Positions 1 through 8,969 of a DNA stretch of 25,135 nucleotides are shown one piece after another (position 1 is the first letter of the stretch; each line of letters begins with the position of its first letter). The notes under the pieces are model-generated. The model saw only the letters and a program-made list of their open reading frames with translations. It was not told the origin of the DNA and searched no databases. The stretch is from contig DFWT01000145.1 of NCBI GenBank assembly GCA_002381045.1, positions 6,337-31,471 on the forward strand, in the 5' to 3' direction. A program made the position numbers and the translations under genes. The stretch comes from Rhodoferax sp. UBA4127. GTDB lineage: Bacteria > Pseudomonadota > Gammaproteobacteria > Burkholderiales > Burkholderiaceae_C.

Positions 1-662
1 GATGCGTTGGAAACCGAGACAGCTCCGGATCGCAATGTGTTGCTGGCGCCAACCGTGCTGACGGTGACGTTGAAAGACTGGTCACGTACCGGGTGAAGCA
101 TGAATGCGCTGTCGCCATCAAGGGCGGTGGGAATCGCCACGGCTTGACTAGCGGCTTGACCCGGTAAGCCTGCAAATGTGTAGTCAGGTGCCGTGGCTTG
201 GGGGCCAGTGAAGGGTCTGAGGGCACTGCCAAGGGCGCCAAACAGTGGCAAACCGTTGGTGTCCTTCAGATTCGACGAGGAAATGATCTGGTCACGTAGG
301 CCAGTCAGCTCGAAGGCGATGGCTTGACGCTCAGCCGCGCTGTGCCCACCATTGCCAGCACTGACCACCAGTTCTCGAAAGGATTGCAAGGTCTCTGTAA
401 TTTCGCCCAGTGTGGTTTCGGCCAGGGCAATGGCGTTGGTCTGTGAATCAAGGGCGCGCTGGTCAGCGGCTAGGCGGCTGATCCGCGTCAGAGAGCGTTC
501 GGCGATGGCTGCGCTGGTGGGGTCATCGCTGGCGCTGGTAATGCGCTTGCCTGAGGTCAGCTTATCGTGCAGGTTGGCAAGAGACGATTGGCGCGCTGCG
601 AGGTTGTACAGAGAACTGTCATAGGCATTGGCGGTGCCAAGGCGGGTGAATGGGCTGTTCAT
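1..662 (-). CDS. flgL: Flagellar hook-filament junction protein FlgL (HAP3), 3' end missing
   Basis: The minus strand stays open from an ATG at 662 to the left edge, giving the first 220 residues; the rest lies outside the window. The protein begins MNSPFTRLGTANAYDSSL and continues with the flagellin-like N-terminal helix of FlgL (LHDKLTSGKRITSASDDP), the D0/D1 coiled-coil region shared with flagellin. FlgL is the second of the two junction proteins linking hook to filament and is exported by the flagellar type III apparatus. The start is supported by GGAGA a few bases upstream and by lying 22 bp after the flgK stop, so flgK-flgL are co-transcribed as the distal end of the flgB-L operon. The visible part has no frameshift. 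Whether the C-terminal half is intact cannot be seen. Confidence 0.93.
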   Translation of the reverse strand, partial: MNSPFTRLGTANAYDSSLYNLAARQSSLANLHDKLTSGKRITSASDDPTSAAIAERSLTRISRLAADQRALDSQTNAIALAETTLGEITETLQSFRELVVSAGNGGHSAAERQAIAFELTGLRDQIISSSNLKDTNGLPLFGALGSALRPFTGPQATAPDYTFAGLPGQAASQAVAIPTALDGDSAFMLHPVRDQSFNVTVSTVGASNTLRSGAVSVSNA

Positions 663-684
663 GGTGGTCTCTCCTGCGCAGGGC

Positions 685-2613
685 CTAGCGGCTCAGGCTC
701 TGGATCAAGGTGTCAAAAATGCTGTTGGCGATCTGGATCATCTTGGCCGAGGCCTGATAGGCCTGCTGGTATTGCAACAGCTTGGCGGCTTCTTCGTCCA
801 GATTCACGCCCGATACGGCGGTGCGGTCTTTTTCCAGGTTGCTGGCGATGCTGTTGGAGATCTCAGCCGAGTAGTTGGCGCTTTGAACCCGTATGCCGAT
901 TTGTGACATCAGGCTGGCATAACCGTCGGTCATCGCCGAGCCATCAAACATGGCAACATCACGCAGGTTCATCAATGCGGTGGCGTTGCCGGCATTGAGA
1001 TTGCGATAGTTGCCCGGTTGCGACTGCACAATGAAGGTGTCACCGGCTTTGGGCACACCTTGAAGTGTGAGCGACCATTGGCTCAGCGGTGAGGTGACCG
1101 GAACGGCACCTTGGATGGGCTGGCCAGAACTGTAGACATAAGCTGCAGAGCCCGTATCGCTTCGAGTGTAAGTATTCGCACTGGTGAAACTAATAGTCAC
1201 CGGAACGGCACCCGGTGGGTTGGAGCGTGCCACCAAGGAACTCAGCTGCAAGCTGCCCGCGTTGCTGCTGCCCAGCATACCTGCGACCGGGCTGGCGACC
1301 GCCAATGCACGTGGCGTTGAAAATTCGGCTTGAATGTCGCTTGCAGATGTGCTGTAAGGCTTGATCAAGAACCTGTCGCCAGCGCTGGCGGTGCCAAATG
1401 CGAAGCTGAATGTGAGCCCATCCAGGGTTACAGGTACCGCGCTGAAATTGGTGAGCGCGCCGTCTGAGCGGCGCACGATATTGCCAGAGGCGGCAGCGGT
1501 GAAATTGATTTCGTAGTCTGAGGCAGCCAGCATGGTCACATCCGAGACTGTCATCGCCAATTCGGCCGTGCCAGTATTCAGTATGGCTGGTGCAGAGGGT
1601 TTCAGAATATTGTCGGCACCGAAGACAGTGGGTGTGAACAAGTTACCGCCGACGTTGCCATCCAGGTCCAGCCCCAGTTTGTGCTGATCGTTCATCGCGG
1701 TGGTGACGGCGAGAGTCAGGCGACCCAGCAGATTACGACCCTCGGCCAGGTCGGTGTTCTGAAAACGCAGCAAGCCCGGCACTTCACCGCCACCGAGCAT
1801 CGCTTCATCCAGCACGATGGTTTGCCCGTTGCGGTTAATGGCCAACTTGCTCTTCATCGGGTCATTGAAGTCATCTGAGACCCGGCTCAGGGGCGCAGTG
1901 GTGTATCCCAGCACCAAAGGCTGGCTGCCGCCGATAAAGATGCCCACTGTGCCATCGTCTGCAGCGATGGAACTGGTTTGAATGTATTTGTTGAGGTCGC
2001 GCACCAACTGATCACGCTGGTCCAGTAAATCGTTCGGCGGTTGCCCCAACCCTGCAGCACGTGCAATTTTTTCGTTGGCAGCCGCGATACTGGTGGCCAA
2101 ACTGTTGATGGTGGTGATTTTTTGATCCATCTCTTGCGTGACACCGCCTTGCAGTTCATCCAGGCTGGTGGAGGCGCTGCGAAGTCGAGAGGCAGCCTCG
2201 CTGACGCGGGTTAAGGCCACAGTGCGCGCTGTCAGATCAGTAGGTGCAGTCGCCACATCTGAAAACGCATTCATCATGTCGCTGATAGCTGCACCTAAGC
2301 CGCTGGTACCGCCGGGGAAGATGTCTTCGAGCTGTTTGAGTTTGTCGGCGCGCGCCGAATCACCCGCACTGGTCGCGCCGGCCAAGGCTGCTTGACGTGT
2401 CAGAAATTCGCTGTAAGTGCGCTGGATGGTGAGCACTTCGACACCCTTGCCGATGTAGCCGCCTCCGGTGAACTGGCCAGGTAACGTCTCAAGCACGGCG
2501 ACTTGCCGCGAGTAGCCAGGCGTATTGACATTGGCAATATTGTTGCCAGTGACTTGCAGGATGGTTTGATTGGCCATCAGGGCACGGGTGCCCACGTTGA
2601 GTATGCCGCTCAT
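685..2613 (-). CDS. flgK: Flagellar hook-associated protein FlgK (HAP1)
   Basis: 642 residues, within the usual range for FlgK. It starts MSGILNVGTRALMANQ and carries the rod/hook signature NNIANVNTPGYSRQ at about residues 24-37. A long helical coiled-coil D1 region follows (about 90-240, including DLLDQRDQLVRDLNKY), then a variable Ser/Thr/Ala-rich centre. The C-terminal motif typical of FlgK is SGVNLDEEAAKLLQYQQAYQ, followed by the SAKMIQIANSIFDTLIQ helix. FlgK is the first junction protein assembled on the finished hook and is exported as a FlgN client. Its ATG overlaps the flgJ stop by 4 bp (ATGA), indicating translational coupling, and flgL follows after 22 bp. No anomaly seen. Confidence 0.97.
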   Translation of the reverse strand: MSGILNVGTRALMANQTILQVTGNNIANVNTPGYSRQVAVLETLPGQFTGGGYIGKGVEVLTIQRTYSEFLTRQAALAGATSAGDSARADKLKQLEDIFPGGTSGLGAAISDMMNAFSDVATAPTDLTARTVALTRVSEAASRLRSASTSLDELQGGVTQEMDQKITTINSLATSIAAANEKIARAAGLGQPPNDLLDQRDQLVRDLNKYIQTSSIAADDGTVGIFIGGSQPLVLGYTTAPLSRVSDDFNDPMKSKLAINRNGQTIVLDEAMLGGGEVPGLLRFQNTDLAEGRNLLGRLTLAVTTAMNDQHKLGLDLDGNVGGNLFTPTVFGADNILKPSAPAILNTGTAELAMTVSDVTMLAASDYEINFTAAASGNIVRRSDGALTNFSAVPVTLDGLTFSFAFGTASAGDRFLIKPYSTSASDIQAEFSTPRALAVASPVAGMLGSSNAGSLQLSSLVARSNPPGAVPVTISFTSANTYTRSDTGSAAYVYSSGQPIQGAVPVTSPLSQWSLTLQGVPKAGDTFIVQSQPGNYRNLNAGNATALMNLRDVAMFDGSAMTDGYASLMSQIGIRVQSANYSAEISNSIASNLEKDRTAVSGVNLDEEAAKLLQYQQAYQASAKMIQIANSIFDTLIQSLSR

Positions 2614-3521
2614 ATATTCTGTGCCACGATCTGGGTGCGCTGTTGCAGCCGTTGCGTGGTCTCAATGGCGCGGCTCAACTTAGCCGCATAGTGGGGGTCG
2701 GTGGCGTAGCCGGCCTTTTGCAGGCCGCTGGCAAAAGCCAACGCGGAACCGTTCTGGGTGTCAACTTTGGCGTAGCGCGGTGACTGGGTGATCAGGCGCG
2801 CGTAGTCGCGAAACGACTCGTCGTAGGAACCATAGGCGCGGAATTTGGCAACCTGCTTTTTTTCGACACCAGCCACAAATTCAGTGGTGGTGACCTCCGC
2901 CACTTTGCCCTTCCAGTTGGCATCGGCTTTGATGCCAAACAGGTTGTAAGACGGCTGGCCGCCGCGCATTTTGATCTCGTGCTTGCCCCAGCCGGTTTCA
3001 TGTCCGGCTTGTCCGACCATATAGCTGGCCGGAATGCCGGTCTCGCGTTCAATCCGGTTGGCGGTTTGCAGGTGCCGCTCAACAAAGCCACCTTGGGTGT
3101 TGGTTGGCTTGACGGACTGTTGGCTGTAGGCTGCAAGTGACGAGGCACGTTGCAGCGTGCTCACCGTTGCTTCGAGTTTGCCGCTCGTACCCTTCACGGC
3201 ATTCGGATCAATGCCCATCTGGCGCGACAGTTGGGCGGCAATCATGTCTGACAAGCCGCCAGGTTGCCCTGACATTTGCACCGCAAATTGCTGATCCAGC
3301 AGGTCGTTGCCCAGGTCGCTGCCGGGACTGTCCATCAGCCCGGATTTCATGGTGGCCTCGCGCATGCTCTTGATCAGCTCGCGCATGAACAACGACTCGA
3401 ACTGTTTGGCGGTTTCGCGAATGGTTTCGGGGCTGCTTTGCCCTGCCTGCAGTTTCAGACGGTTCAACGAACTGGCATCTGCGGCCAGCGCGTTGGAAAC
3501 GGTGGATGTGCCCAGACTCAT
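2610..3521 (-). CDS. flgJ: Rod cap / peptidoglycan hydrolase FlgJ
   Basis: 303 residues with the two-domain plan of beta- and gammaproteobacterial FlgJ. The N-terminal rod-capping domain covers about residues 30-100 (TAKQFESLFMRELIKSMREA, then DLLDQQFAVQMS). After a linker, a glucosaminidase/muramidase domain runs from about 145 to the end: VERHLQTANRIERETGIPASYMVGQAGHETGWG, here shown as two parts (VERHLQTANRIERETGIP and ASYMVGQAGHETGWG). The Glu in HETGWG, about residue 175, is the probable catalytic acid, and YNLFGIKA is the family's second block. The protein caps the growing rod in the periplasm and opens peptidoglycan. The ATG shares one base with the flgI stop (TGATG), and its own TGA overlaps the flgK ATG, so flgI-J-K look translationally coupled. 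Single-domain FlgJ proteins exist elsewhere; this one is the bifunctional type. Confidence 0.96.
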   Translation of the reverse strand: MSLGTSTVSNALAADASSLNRLKLQAGQSSPETIRETAKQFESLFMRELIKSMREATMKSGLMDSPGSDLGNDLLDQQFAVQMSGQPGGLSDMIAAQLSRQMGIDPNAVKGTSGKLEATVSTLQRASSLAAYSQQSVKPTNTQGGFVERHLQTANRIERETGIPASYMVGQAGHETGWGKHEIKMRGGQPSYNLFGIKADANWKGKVAEVTTTEFVAGVEKKQVAKFRAYGSYDESFRDYARLITQSPRYAKVDTQNGSALAFASGLQKAGYATDPHYAAKLSRAIETTQRLQQRTQIVAQNI

Positions 3522-4693
3522 CAGATCACCTCCAACTCGGCATTCAGTGCACCCGCCGCCTTGATGGCTTGCAAAATCGCAAGCATGTCTTGCGGTGTGG
3601 CGCCCAGAGAATTCAAGGCGCGCACCACGTCAGTGAGCTTAGGCGCCGCCGGCAGCTCGATCAGCATGCCTGGCTCGTTTTTGATTTGAATGTCAGACTT
3701 TTGGGTCACCGTGGTTTGCCCACCAGACAAGGGGTTTGGCTGGCTGACCGACGGAGTGCTGCTGATACTGATTGAAAGATTGCCGTGGGCAATGGCGCAA
3801 GGACCAAGCGTCACTGCCTGATTCAGAACGATCGAGCCGGTGCGAGCGTTGATCACCACCTTAGCAGATGCGATTGAGGACTCCAGCGGCAACTCTTCCA
3901 GCTCGGCCATGAAGGTCACTCGAGCATCGGGTTCGGTCGGCGCATTGACCTTGACGGTTCGGCCATCCAGGGCCTGTGCAGACCCTGCACCGAATTTTGT
4001 GTTGATGGCCTGAGCCACGCGCCGCGCGGTCTGGAAATCGCTTGCTTGCAGGCCAAGCGTGACGCTGCTGCCTTCCTGAAGCGGGGTCGGTACGCTGCGC
4101 TCCACTTGGGCGCCCTCTGGTATGCGACCAGCCGACAGATGGTTGACCTGGACCTTGCTGCCACCTGCGGCGGCGCCAGCACCAGCGACGACCAAATTGC
4201 CCTGGGCTATGGCATAAATTTCGCCGTCACCACCCTTGAGTGGTGTCGAGATCAGTGTGCCACCCTTAAGTGATTTGGAGTTGCCAACCGATGACACATT
4301 GACATCCAATAGTTGGCCTGGTCGGGCAAACGCTGGCAGTTGGGCAGTGACCAGCACCGCAGCCACGTTTTTCATCTGTAGCTGCGAGGCCTGTGCGGTG
4401 GGCAGGGTGATGCCGAGTTGTTTCAGATAGTTGGCCAGGCCCTGGGAGGTATAAGGCATCTGCGTGGTTTGGTCACCGGTGCCGTCCAGGCCCACCACCA
4501 GCCCAAAACCGGTGAGTTGATTGCTGCGCACGCCCTCTACGGCGGCCACCTCTTTGATGCGGGCCGCGAAGGCTGAAGGCGCCCAAGCCAGACCACACAC
4601 AAAGTAGAACGAAAGCACCCAAAACCAGCCGCTGTGTCTGTTCACAAAACGACTGATAAAGGAAATTGGGCTGTGGTTGGCGTTGGCGTGCAT
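3521..4693 (-). CDS. flgI: Flagellar P-ring protein FlgI
   Basis: P-ring subunit that surrounds the distal rod in the peptidoglycan layer; exported by Sec and assembled with the chaperone FlgA. I chose the ATG at 4693 because GAGGGG lies 10 bases upstream and it leaves a plausible 35-bp gap to flgH. An in-frame TTG at 4726 would add 11 residues and has no comparable ribosome site. From the ATG the protein has 390 residues. It has an unusually long N-terminal leader with a hydrophobic core (WFWVLSFYFVCGLAWAP) and a likely signal-peptidase site after SAFA. The mature part begins ARIKEVAAVEGVRSNQL, and LTGFGLVVGLDGTGDQT is the classic FlgI block. The C terminus (LGATPQDMLAILQAIKAAGAL) also matches the family. 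Its stop overlaps the flgJ start by one base. Confidence 0.95.
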   Translation of the reverse strand: MHANANHSPISFISRFVNRHSGWFWVLSFYFVCGLAWAPSAFAARIKEVAAVEGVRSNQLTGFGLVVGLDGTGDQTTQMPYTSQGLANYLKQLGITLPTAQASQLQMKNVAAVLVTAQLPAFARPGQLLDVNVSSVGNSKSLKGGTLISTPLKGGDGEIYAIAQGNLVVAGAGAAAGGSKVQVNHLSAGRIPEGAQVERSVPTPLQEGSSVTLGLQASDFQTARRVAQAINTKFGAGSAQALDGRTVKVNAPTEPDARVTFMAELEELPLESSIASAKVVINARTGSIVLNQAVTLGPCAIAHGNLSISISSTPSVSQPNPLSGGQTTVTQKSDIQIKNEPGMLIELPAAPKLTDVVRALNSLGATPQDMLAILQAIKAAGALNAELEVI

Positions 4694-4728
4694 GATAGGT
4701 TTACCCCTCGGCACGATTCTGCGCAACT

Positions 4729-5448
4729 TTAGAACGGCAGAAAGCTGAAAAAGAACCGTGTTAACCAGCCAACTGTTTGTGCTTCGGCTTGACCGCCGCG
4801 GCCACGGGATTCAACCCGCACATTGGCCACCTGGGTGGAGTTGATCAGGTTGCCGGGTTGAATCAAACGCGGGTCGATGGTGCCAGAAAAACGCATCACA
4901 TCCACGTTCTGGTTCACACCAATTTGCTTGTCACCCACCACCATCAGATGCCCATTGGGCAGCACATCGACGACGGCCACCGTGATGGTGCCAGAAAAGG
5001 TGTTGGCGCTCTCGGTGCCACCTTTGCCGGCAAAGTCACTGGCAGAGGCGGTTCCGGTTTTGAAATTCGCCAGGTCTGGGGGAGAAATGAACGGGAACGC
5101 GGACACGCTGGTGGAGCCAGAGGTGGTGCGGTTCGCCGTGGACTTGGACACCTGGCTGGCGGCCACGTTTTCAACAATGTTGATGGTGATCTGATCCCCC
5201 ACCATTCTGGCCCGCGGATCTTCAAAGGCTGGGCGGTAGCTGGTCTTTTGGAACAGACTGCCGGTGGTCACCGGGCTCGCAGCAGCGGGTGCGGCAATCG
5301 GTTGGGCTGCCCGGGCCTCAGGAAAATCAACCTTGACCGGCTGTGGCAGCGATGTGCAGCCACCAAAAGTTAGTGCGAAAAAATACGTCAAGCCCAGGAG
5401 ATATAAGCGTGAAAAGCTATGCTTTTGATATTGTTTATTGGGTTTCAT
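4729..5448 (-). CDS. flgH: Flagellar L-ring lipoprotein FlgH
   Basis: 239 residues. A basic N terminus and hydrophobic stretch (LYLLGLTYFFALTFGGC) lead to a lipobox-like FGGC with Cys31 as the predicted lipidated residue, so the protein should be anchored in the outer membrane. Family blocks follow: ARMVGDQITINIVENVAASQ, GTITVAVVDVLPNGHLMVVG, and GTIDPRLIQPGNLINSTQVA. FlgH forms the L-ring bushing around the rod in the outer membrane. The ATG has AGAGG a few bases upstream and lies 15 bp after the flgG stop. The -3 lipobox position is Phe rather than the usual Leu, a mild deviation. The gene sits in the standard place between flgG and flgI. Confidence 0.95.
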   Translation of the reverse strand: MKPNKQYQKHSFSRLYLLGLTYFFALTFGGCTSLPQPVKVDFPEARAAQPIAAPAAASPVTTGSLFQKTSYRPAFEDPRARMVGDQITINIVENVAASQVSKSTANRTTSGSTSVSAFPFISPPDLANFKTGTASASDFAGKGGTESANTFSGTITVAVVDVLPNGHLMVVGDKQIGVNQNVDVMRFSGTIDPRLIQPGNLINSTQVANVRVESRGRGGQAEAQTVGWLTRFFFSFLPF

Positions 5449-5463
5449 GACGCGCCTCTGGGT

Positions 5464-6246
5464 TTATAGCTGCCCGAGTTTTTGAAGCATCTGATCCGAG
5501 GTCTGGATGGCTTTGGAGTTCATCTCGTAGGCGCGCTGGGTCTGGATCATCGACACCAGCTCCTGCACCACGTTGACGTTGGAGGTTTCGACAAAACCCT
5601 GCATCAGAGAGCCTAGGCCATCGGTGCCTGCGGTACCCGCCTGGGGTTGGCCAGAGGCCTCACTTTGTGCGTACAGATTGCCACCCAGCGGCGTCAAGCC
5701 GGCAGGGTTGATAAAGCGGGCCAGCGCAATGGTGCCGATCTGCTGCGGTGTAGTGGTACCGGGGATGGTGGCAGAGACCGTGCCGTCACCTGAAATACTC
5801 AGACTGGTCGCATTCGCTGGCACGGTGACGCCATTGGCGACCGCCAAGCCCGTGGCGGTGACCACGGCGCCTGCGGAGTTCACCTGAAACGAACCATCGC
5901 GGGTGTAGCTGGTGGTGCCATCGGGCATGGTGATCTGAAAAAAGCCGTCTCCCTGAATGGCCACGTCGAGCTTGTTGTTGGTCTGTTGCATGCTGCCTTG
6001 GGTAAACGAGCGGCTGGTGGCTACCGTGCGCACACCCAGACCAATTTGCAAGCCGGTCGGCAGGGTAGATTGTTCGGTGCTGCTGGCACCCACTTGGCGC
6101 AGGTTCTGGTAGATCAGATCCTCAAACACTACGTTGGCTCGTTTGAAGCCATTGGTGGACACGTTGGCTAGGTTATTGGAAATGACGTCCAGCTGCATTT
6201 GCTGGGCTTCCATGCCGGTTTTGGAGATCCAGAGCGAGTTGATCAT
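5464..6246 (-). CDS. flgG: Distal rod protein FlgG
   Basis: 260 residues, the usual length. It opens MINSLWISKTGMEAQQMQLD and carries the rod/hook N-terminal signature SNNLANVSTNGFKR at about residues 25-38. NKLDVAIQGDGFFQITMPDG, the GDGFF block shared by FlgE/F/G, follows. It ends with the C-terminal helix ELVSMIQTQRAYEMNSKAIQ, which packs with the N-terminal helix in the rod core. FlgG builds the distal rod through the P and L rings. The start ATG has AGGA about 8 bases upstream and lies 17 bp after flgF. FlgF is the closest paralogue; the longer NVNVVQELVSMIQTQRAYEMNSK-type C terminus (given here in family form) and gene order support FlgG for this one. Confidence 0.96.
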   Translation of the reverse strand: MINSLWISKTGMEAQQMQLDVISNNLANVSTNGFKRANVVFEDLIYQNLRQVGASSTEQSTLPTGLQIGLGVRTVATSRSFTQGSMQQTNNKLDVAIQGDGFFQITMPDGTTSYTRDGSFQVNSAGAVVTATGLAVANGVTVPANATSLSISGDGTVSATIPGTTTPQQIGTIALARFINPAGLTPLGGNLYAQSEASGQPQAGTAGTDGLGSLMQGFVETSNVNVVQELVSMIQTQRAYEMNSKAIQTSDQMLQKLGQL

Positions 6247-6263
6247 GATGGTGTCCTAAAAAA

Positions 6264-7004
6264 TCAGCCTTGCATACTGAGAAGCTGAGCGGCCGAGCGG
6301 TCATTGGCCTCAGCGGTCTGCATCAGGCGGGTCTGGCTGTCAAATTGGCGGGCGGCCTGGATCATGTTGACCATGGTCTCAATGGCGTTCACGTTGGAGC
6401 CTTCAATCACGCCAAGCTGCAAGCGTGCGGTGCCGTCCTGCGGCAGGGGATCGCCGGAAGTGGAGCGAAACAGTCCATCTTCGCCGCGTTTGAGTGGGTC
6501 GTCTGCTGTGGGTGTGGCCAGCTTGAGTCGGCCGATGCCGGTGGGTGGCTGGTTGCCTACTTTTGCGCTCAATGTGCCATCACTGCCCAGGGTCACGGTT
6601 GCGCCAGTGGGCACGGTGATCGGTGAGCCGCCGTCGCTCAGCACAGTCAAACCGTTGCTGTTGAGCAGAGTTCCGTCGGAGGACACTTCGAACGAGCCAT
6701 TGCGGGTGTAGGCCTCAGTACCATCGCGACCCTGTACGCCAAACCAGGAGTTACCGGTGGTCATGGCATCCATTGCACGGCCGGTACGCTGGGGTGCGCC
6801 GGGCAGGTCAGAGAAACCAGGCGTGGCTTCCAGTGCCATCACACGGGTGGTGGCACCGTCACCGCGCACCGGCACCGAGCGAAAGGTGTGAAGCTCGGCC
6901 CGAAACCCGTTGGTTGAAAGGTTGGCCAGGTTGTTGGACAGAATCGCCTGCCGGTTTTCAGCGGCATTGGCGCCGGTCATTGCGGTGTAGATCAGGCGGT
7001 CCAT
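6264..7004 (-). CDS. flgF: Proximal rod protein FlgF
   Basis: 246 residues, typical for FlgF. The N terminus MDRLIYTAMTGANAAENRQ is the characteristic FlgF start, followed by the rod signature LSNNLANLSTNGFRAEL at about residues 23-39. The centre holds the GDGFF-like block in weaker form (NSWFGVQGRDGTEAYTRNGS) and the C-terminal helix reads NVNAIETMVNMIQAARQFDS. FlgF is a minor rod subunit between FlgC and FlgG, exported by the flagellar type III system. The ribosome site upstream of the ATG is weak (GAGACCACC). The gene lies 36 bp after the flgE stop and 17 bp before flgG, within one operon. Confidence 0.95.
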   Translation of the reverse strand: MDRLIYTAMTGANAAENRQAILSNNLANLSTNGFRAELHTFRSVPVRGDGATTRVMALEATPGFSDLPGAPQRTGRAMDAMTTGNSWFGVQGRDGTEAYTRNGSFEVSSDGTLLNSNGLTVLSDGGSPITVPTGATVTLGSDGTLSAKVGNQPPTGIGRLKLATPTADDPLKRGEDGLFRSTSGDPLPQDGTARLQLGVIEGSNVNAIETMVNMIQAARQFDSQTRLMQTAEANDRSAAQLLSMQG

Positions 7005-7040
7005 GGTGGTCTCGCGTCAAGCGTTTTTAAAGATCAACCA

Positions 7041-8267
7041 TCAACGCAGGTTGACCAGCGTGGACATGATCTGGTCTTGTGTCTTGATGGTCTGGGCATT
7101 GGCCTGGTAGGCACGCTGCGCAGTCATCATGTTGACCAGCTCAGAAGTCAGGTCGACGTTCGATTCTTCCAGTGCGCCTGCCCTCAAGGCGCCAAATTTG
7201 CCTTCGCTGGGCGAGCCTTGCATAGGCAGGCCAGAGTCGATGGTGGCGGCCCAAGTGTTGCCGCCGAGTGCCGTGAGACCTTGAACATTCCTGAAGTCTG
7301 CCAAGGTGATCTTACCGTTGTACTGCGTCTGCCCATTGGAGTAACGTGCAGTGATGACGCCGTTCTCGCCAATGCTAAGGCTGGCGAGTTCACCGGGTGC
7401 ATAGCCGTCTTGCGTTAGGCTGGTCATCGCAAAGGCAGCGCCGAACTGGGTGACTTTGCTGATGTCCAGTTTCGCAACAATGTCCGGGGTGACGATCGAT
7501 GGCGTCGTGACCGTAAGGGTCGGCGATGTAGTTGGCGAAACCAACGTGCCAGTAGAGTTGAAACCCATAGTGAACAACGGGGCAGCCGAAGTGAGACTGT
7601 CATAAACAGCCCAGTTGTCAACTGCATTCGGTGCGGTGCCGGTTGGCGCAGCCCTTTCAAAATACAGGCTGACCGGAACGGTTGTCCCCTGGGAGTCGTA
7701 CAGGGTGAGTGAGGTGCCGTAGGTGGAACGGGGCGTGACGGGCAAGGTGGCAGCTACTTTTGCCCGTGCATCCAGATTGAATTCAGCGGTAATGGTCGAC
7801 GAGGCGCTCGCGGCAATCGGCGCATTGGTGGGAAGTTGCAGGGGTTGTATGGATGCGCTGGTCGGGTTGCCCAGCTTGTCGGTCGGATAGCCCATGAGGT
7901 TAGCACCGGTGTTGGTGACCAGGTAGCCGTCCTTGTCCAACTTGAAGGTGCCGTCACGGGTATAGGCCATGGAGCCATCTGTCTGGGTCAGCTGAAAGAA
8001 GCCGCCGCCATTGATCGCGACATCCAGGCTATTGCCGGTGGTGGTAATGTTACCCTGACTAAACTGCTGGGAAATGGTTTGCACCGCCACCCCAATGCCA
8101 GGCCCGTTACTGCCACCGCCTGCACCTAGGGAGGAGGCGACCAAGTCACTGAATTCGGCCCGCGATGATTTCATGCCGGTGGTGTTGGCATTAGCAATGT
8201 TGTTGCCGATCACATCCAGGTGTCTGCTGGAAGCGTTGAGTCCTGAGAGTCCTGTTTGGAATGACAT
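7041..8267 (-). CDS. flgE: Flagellar hook protein FlgE
   Basis: 408 residues, similar to enterobacterial FlgE. It begins MSFQTGLSGLNASSRHLDVI and has the signature GNNIANANTTGMKSSRAEF at about residues 21-39, then NSLDVAINGGGFFQLTQTDG. The middle is a Thr/Ser/Ala-rich variable hook domain. The C-terminal block ALEESNVDLTSELVNMMTAQ and the RAYQANAQTIKTQDQIM helix end the protein. FlgE polymerises into the hook, the universal joint between rod and filament. The ATG is preceded by GGAAAA and lies 37 bp after the flgD stop, consistent with FlgD being the scaffold for FlgE assembly. No truncation or frameshift. Confidence 0.97.
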   Translation of the reverse strand: MSFQTGLSGLNASSRHLDVIGNNIANANTTGMKSSRAEFSDLVASSLGAGGGSNGPGIGVAVQTISQQFSQGNITTTGNSLDVAINGGGFFQLTQTDGSMAYTRDGTFKLDKDGYLVTNTGANLMGYPTDKLGNPTSASIQPLQLPTNAPIAASASSTITAEFNLDARAKVAATLPVTPRSTYGTSLTLYDSQGTTVPVSLYFERAAPTGTAPNAVDNWAVYDSLTSAAPLFTMGFNSTGTLVSPTTSPTLTVTTPSIVTPDIVAKLDISKVTQFGAAFAMTSLTQDGYAPGELASLSIGENGVITARYSNGQTQYNGKITLADFRNVQGLTALGGNTWAATIDSGLPMQGSPSEGKFGALRAGALEESNVDLTSELVNMMTAQRAYQANAQTIKTQDQIMSTLVNLR

Positions 8268-8304
8268 GATGTTTTCCTTAAAGCGCTGAGTAAATTAAAT
8301 GGTC

Positions 8305-8955
8305 TTACAGAATTGCCTTGATGCTGCTGTAGTCCACAGCCGCACGTCCAAGTAACTGAACTTTCATGATGCCGGCTTCGCTGCCGACCGAGGTCACCGT
8401 GGCGCGTGCCAGGGTCTGGCTGGCGATGTCTTTGCCGCCCAAAGTCGCCTTGACTTTGAACACCGGGTCGCCTTGGAAGCTGTACTTGGAGGCATCCCAA
8501 GTCACGTCATGCCGACCCGCATCCAGTGCGCCGAGGTTGATGGTGTCAATCACCTGACCGCCTGGCGACATCACTTCCACTTTGACACTTTCTGCTTTGG
8601 CAGCCAACTCAAACGCACCCTGTGCTGTGCCGTTCTTGAGGCTCAGGGTGTTGCCGTCCATCAGCACGTCATGGCCGACCATGCTGGAGCCTTGCAACAC
8701 CTGCAGGGCAGTGAACTGCGCCGCCATGCTTTTGAGGGTTTCATTGACCTGCTGGATGCCGGTCACCGTGTTGATCTGCGCCATTTGGCTGGTCATCTGG
8801 GCGTTGTCGACCGGGTTCATCGGGTCCTGGTTGTTCAACTGGGCCACCAGCAGTTTCAGGAAGCGATCTTGCTGGGCGTCCATGCTGTTCGTGCTCGCAG
8901 TGGCGCTGCTGGTGCTGGAGGCCGAGCTTGTGGTGGGAGCAATTCCGGTAAGCAT
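8305..8955 (-). CDS. flgD: Hook assembly scaffold FlgD
   Basis: 216 residues. After a Ser/Thr/Ala-rich start comes the diagnostic FlgD N-terminal block DRFLKLLVAQLNNQDPMNPV with DNAQMTSQMAQINTVTGIQQ (about residues 31-71). The C-terminal half has the FLN-like/Tudor-like hook-cap fold, with VEVMSPGGQVIDTINLGALD and AGRHDVTWDA. FlgD caps the growing hook and is discarded when the hook is complete. The ATG follows GAGGA at a good distance and lies 14 bp after the flgC stop. Position between flgC and flgE is canonical. Confidence 0.96.
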   Translation of the reverse strand: MLTGIAPTTSSASSTSSATASTNSMDAQQDRFLKLLVAQLNNQDPMNPVDNAQMTSQMAQINTVTGIQQVNETLKSMAAQFTALQVLQGSSMVGHDVLMDGNTLSLKNGTAQGAFELAAKAESVKVEVMSPGGQVIDTINLGALDAGRHDVTWDASKYSFQGDPVFKVKATLGGKDIASQTLARATVTSVGSEAGIMKVQLLGRAAVDYSSIKAIL

Positions 8956-8969
8956 GAGGATTCCTCGGT

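Noticed and set aside
3521..4726. Longer flgI start at TTG 4726
   Set aside because: A well-placed GAGGGG before ATG 4693 fits better; the extra 11 residues are basic and add nothing to the signal peptide.
4777..5373. Plus-strand open frame of 198 codons opposite flgH
   Set aside because: Lies wholly within flgH on the other strand, with composition of a shadow frame and no family similarity that I can see.
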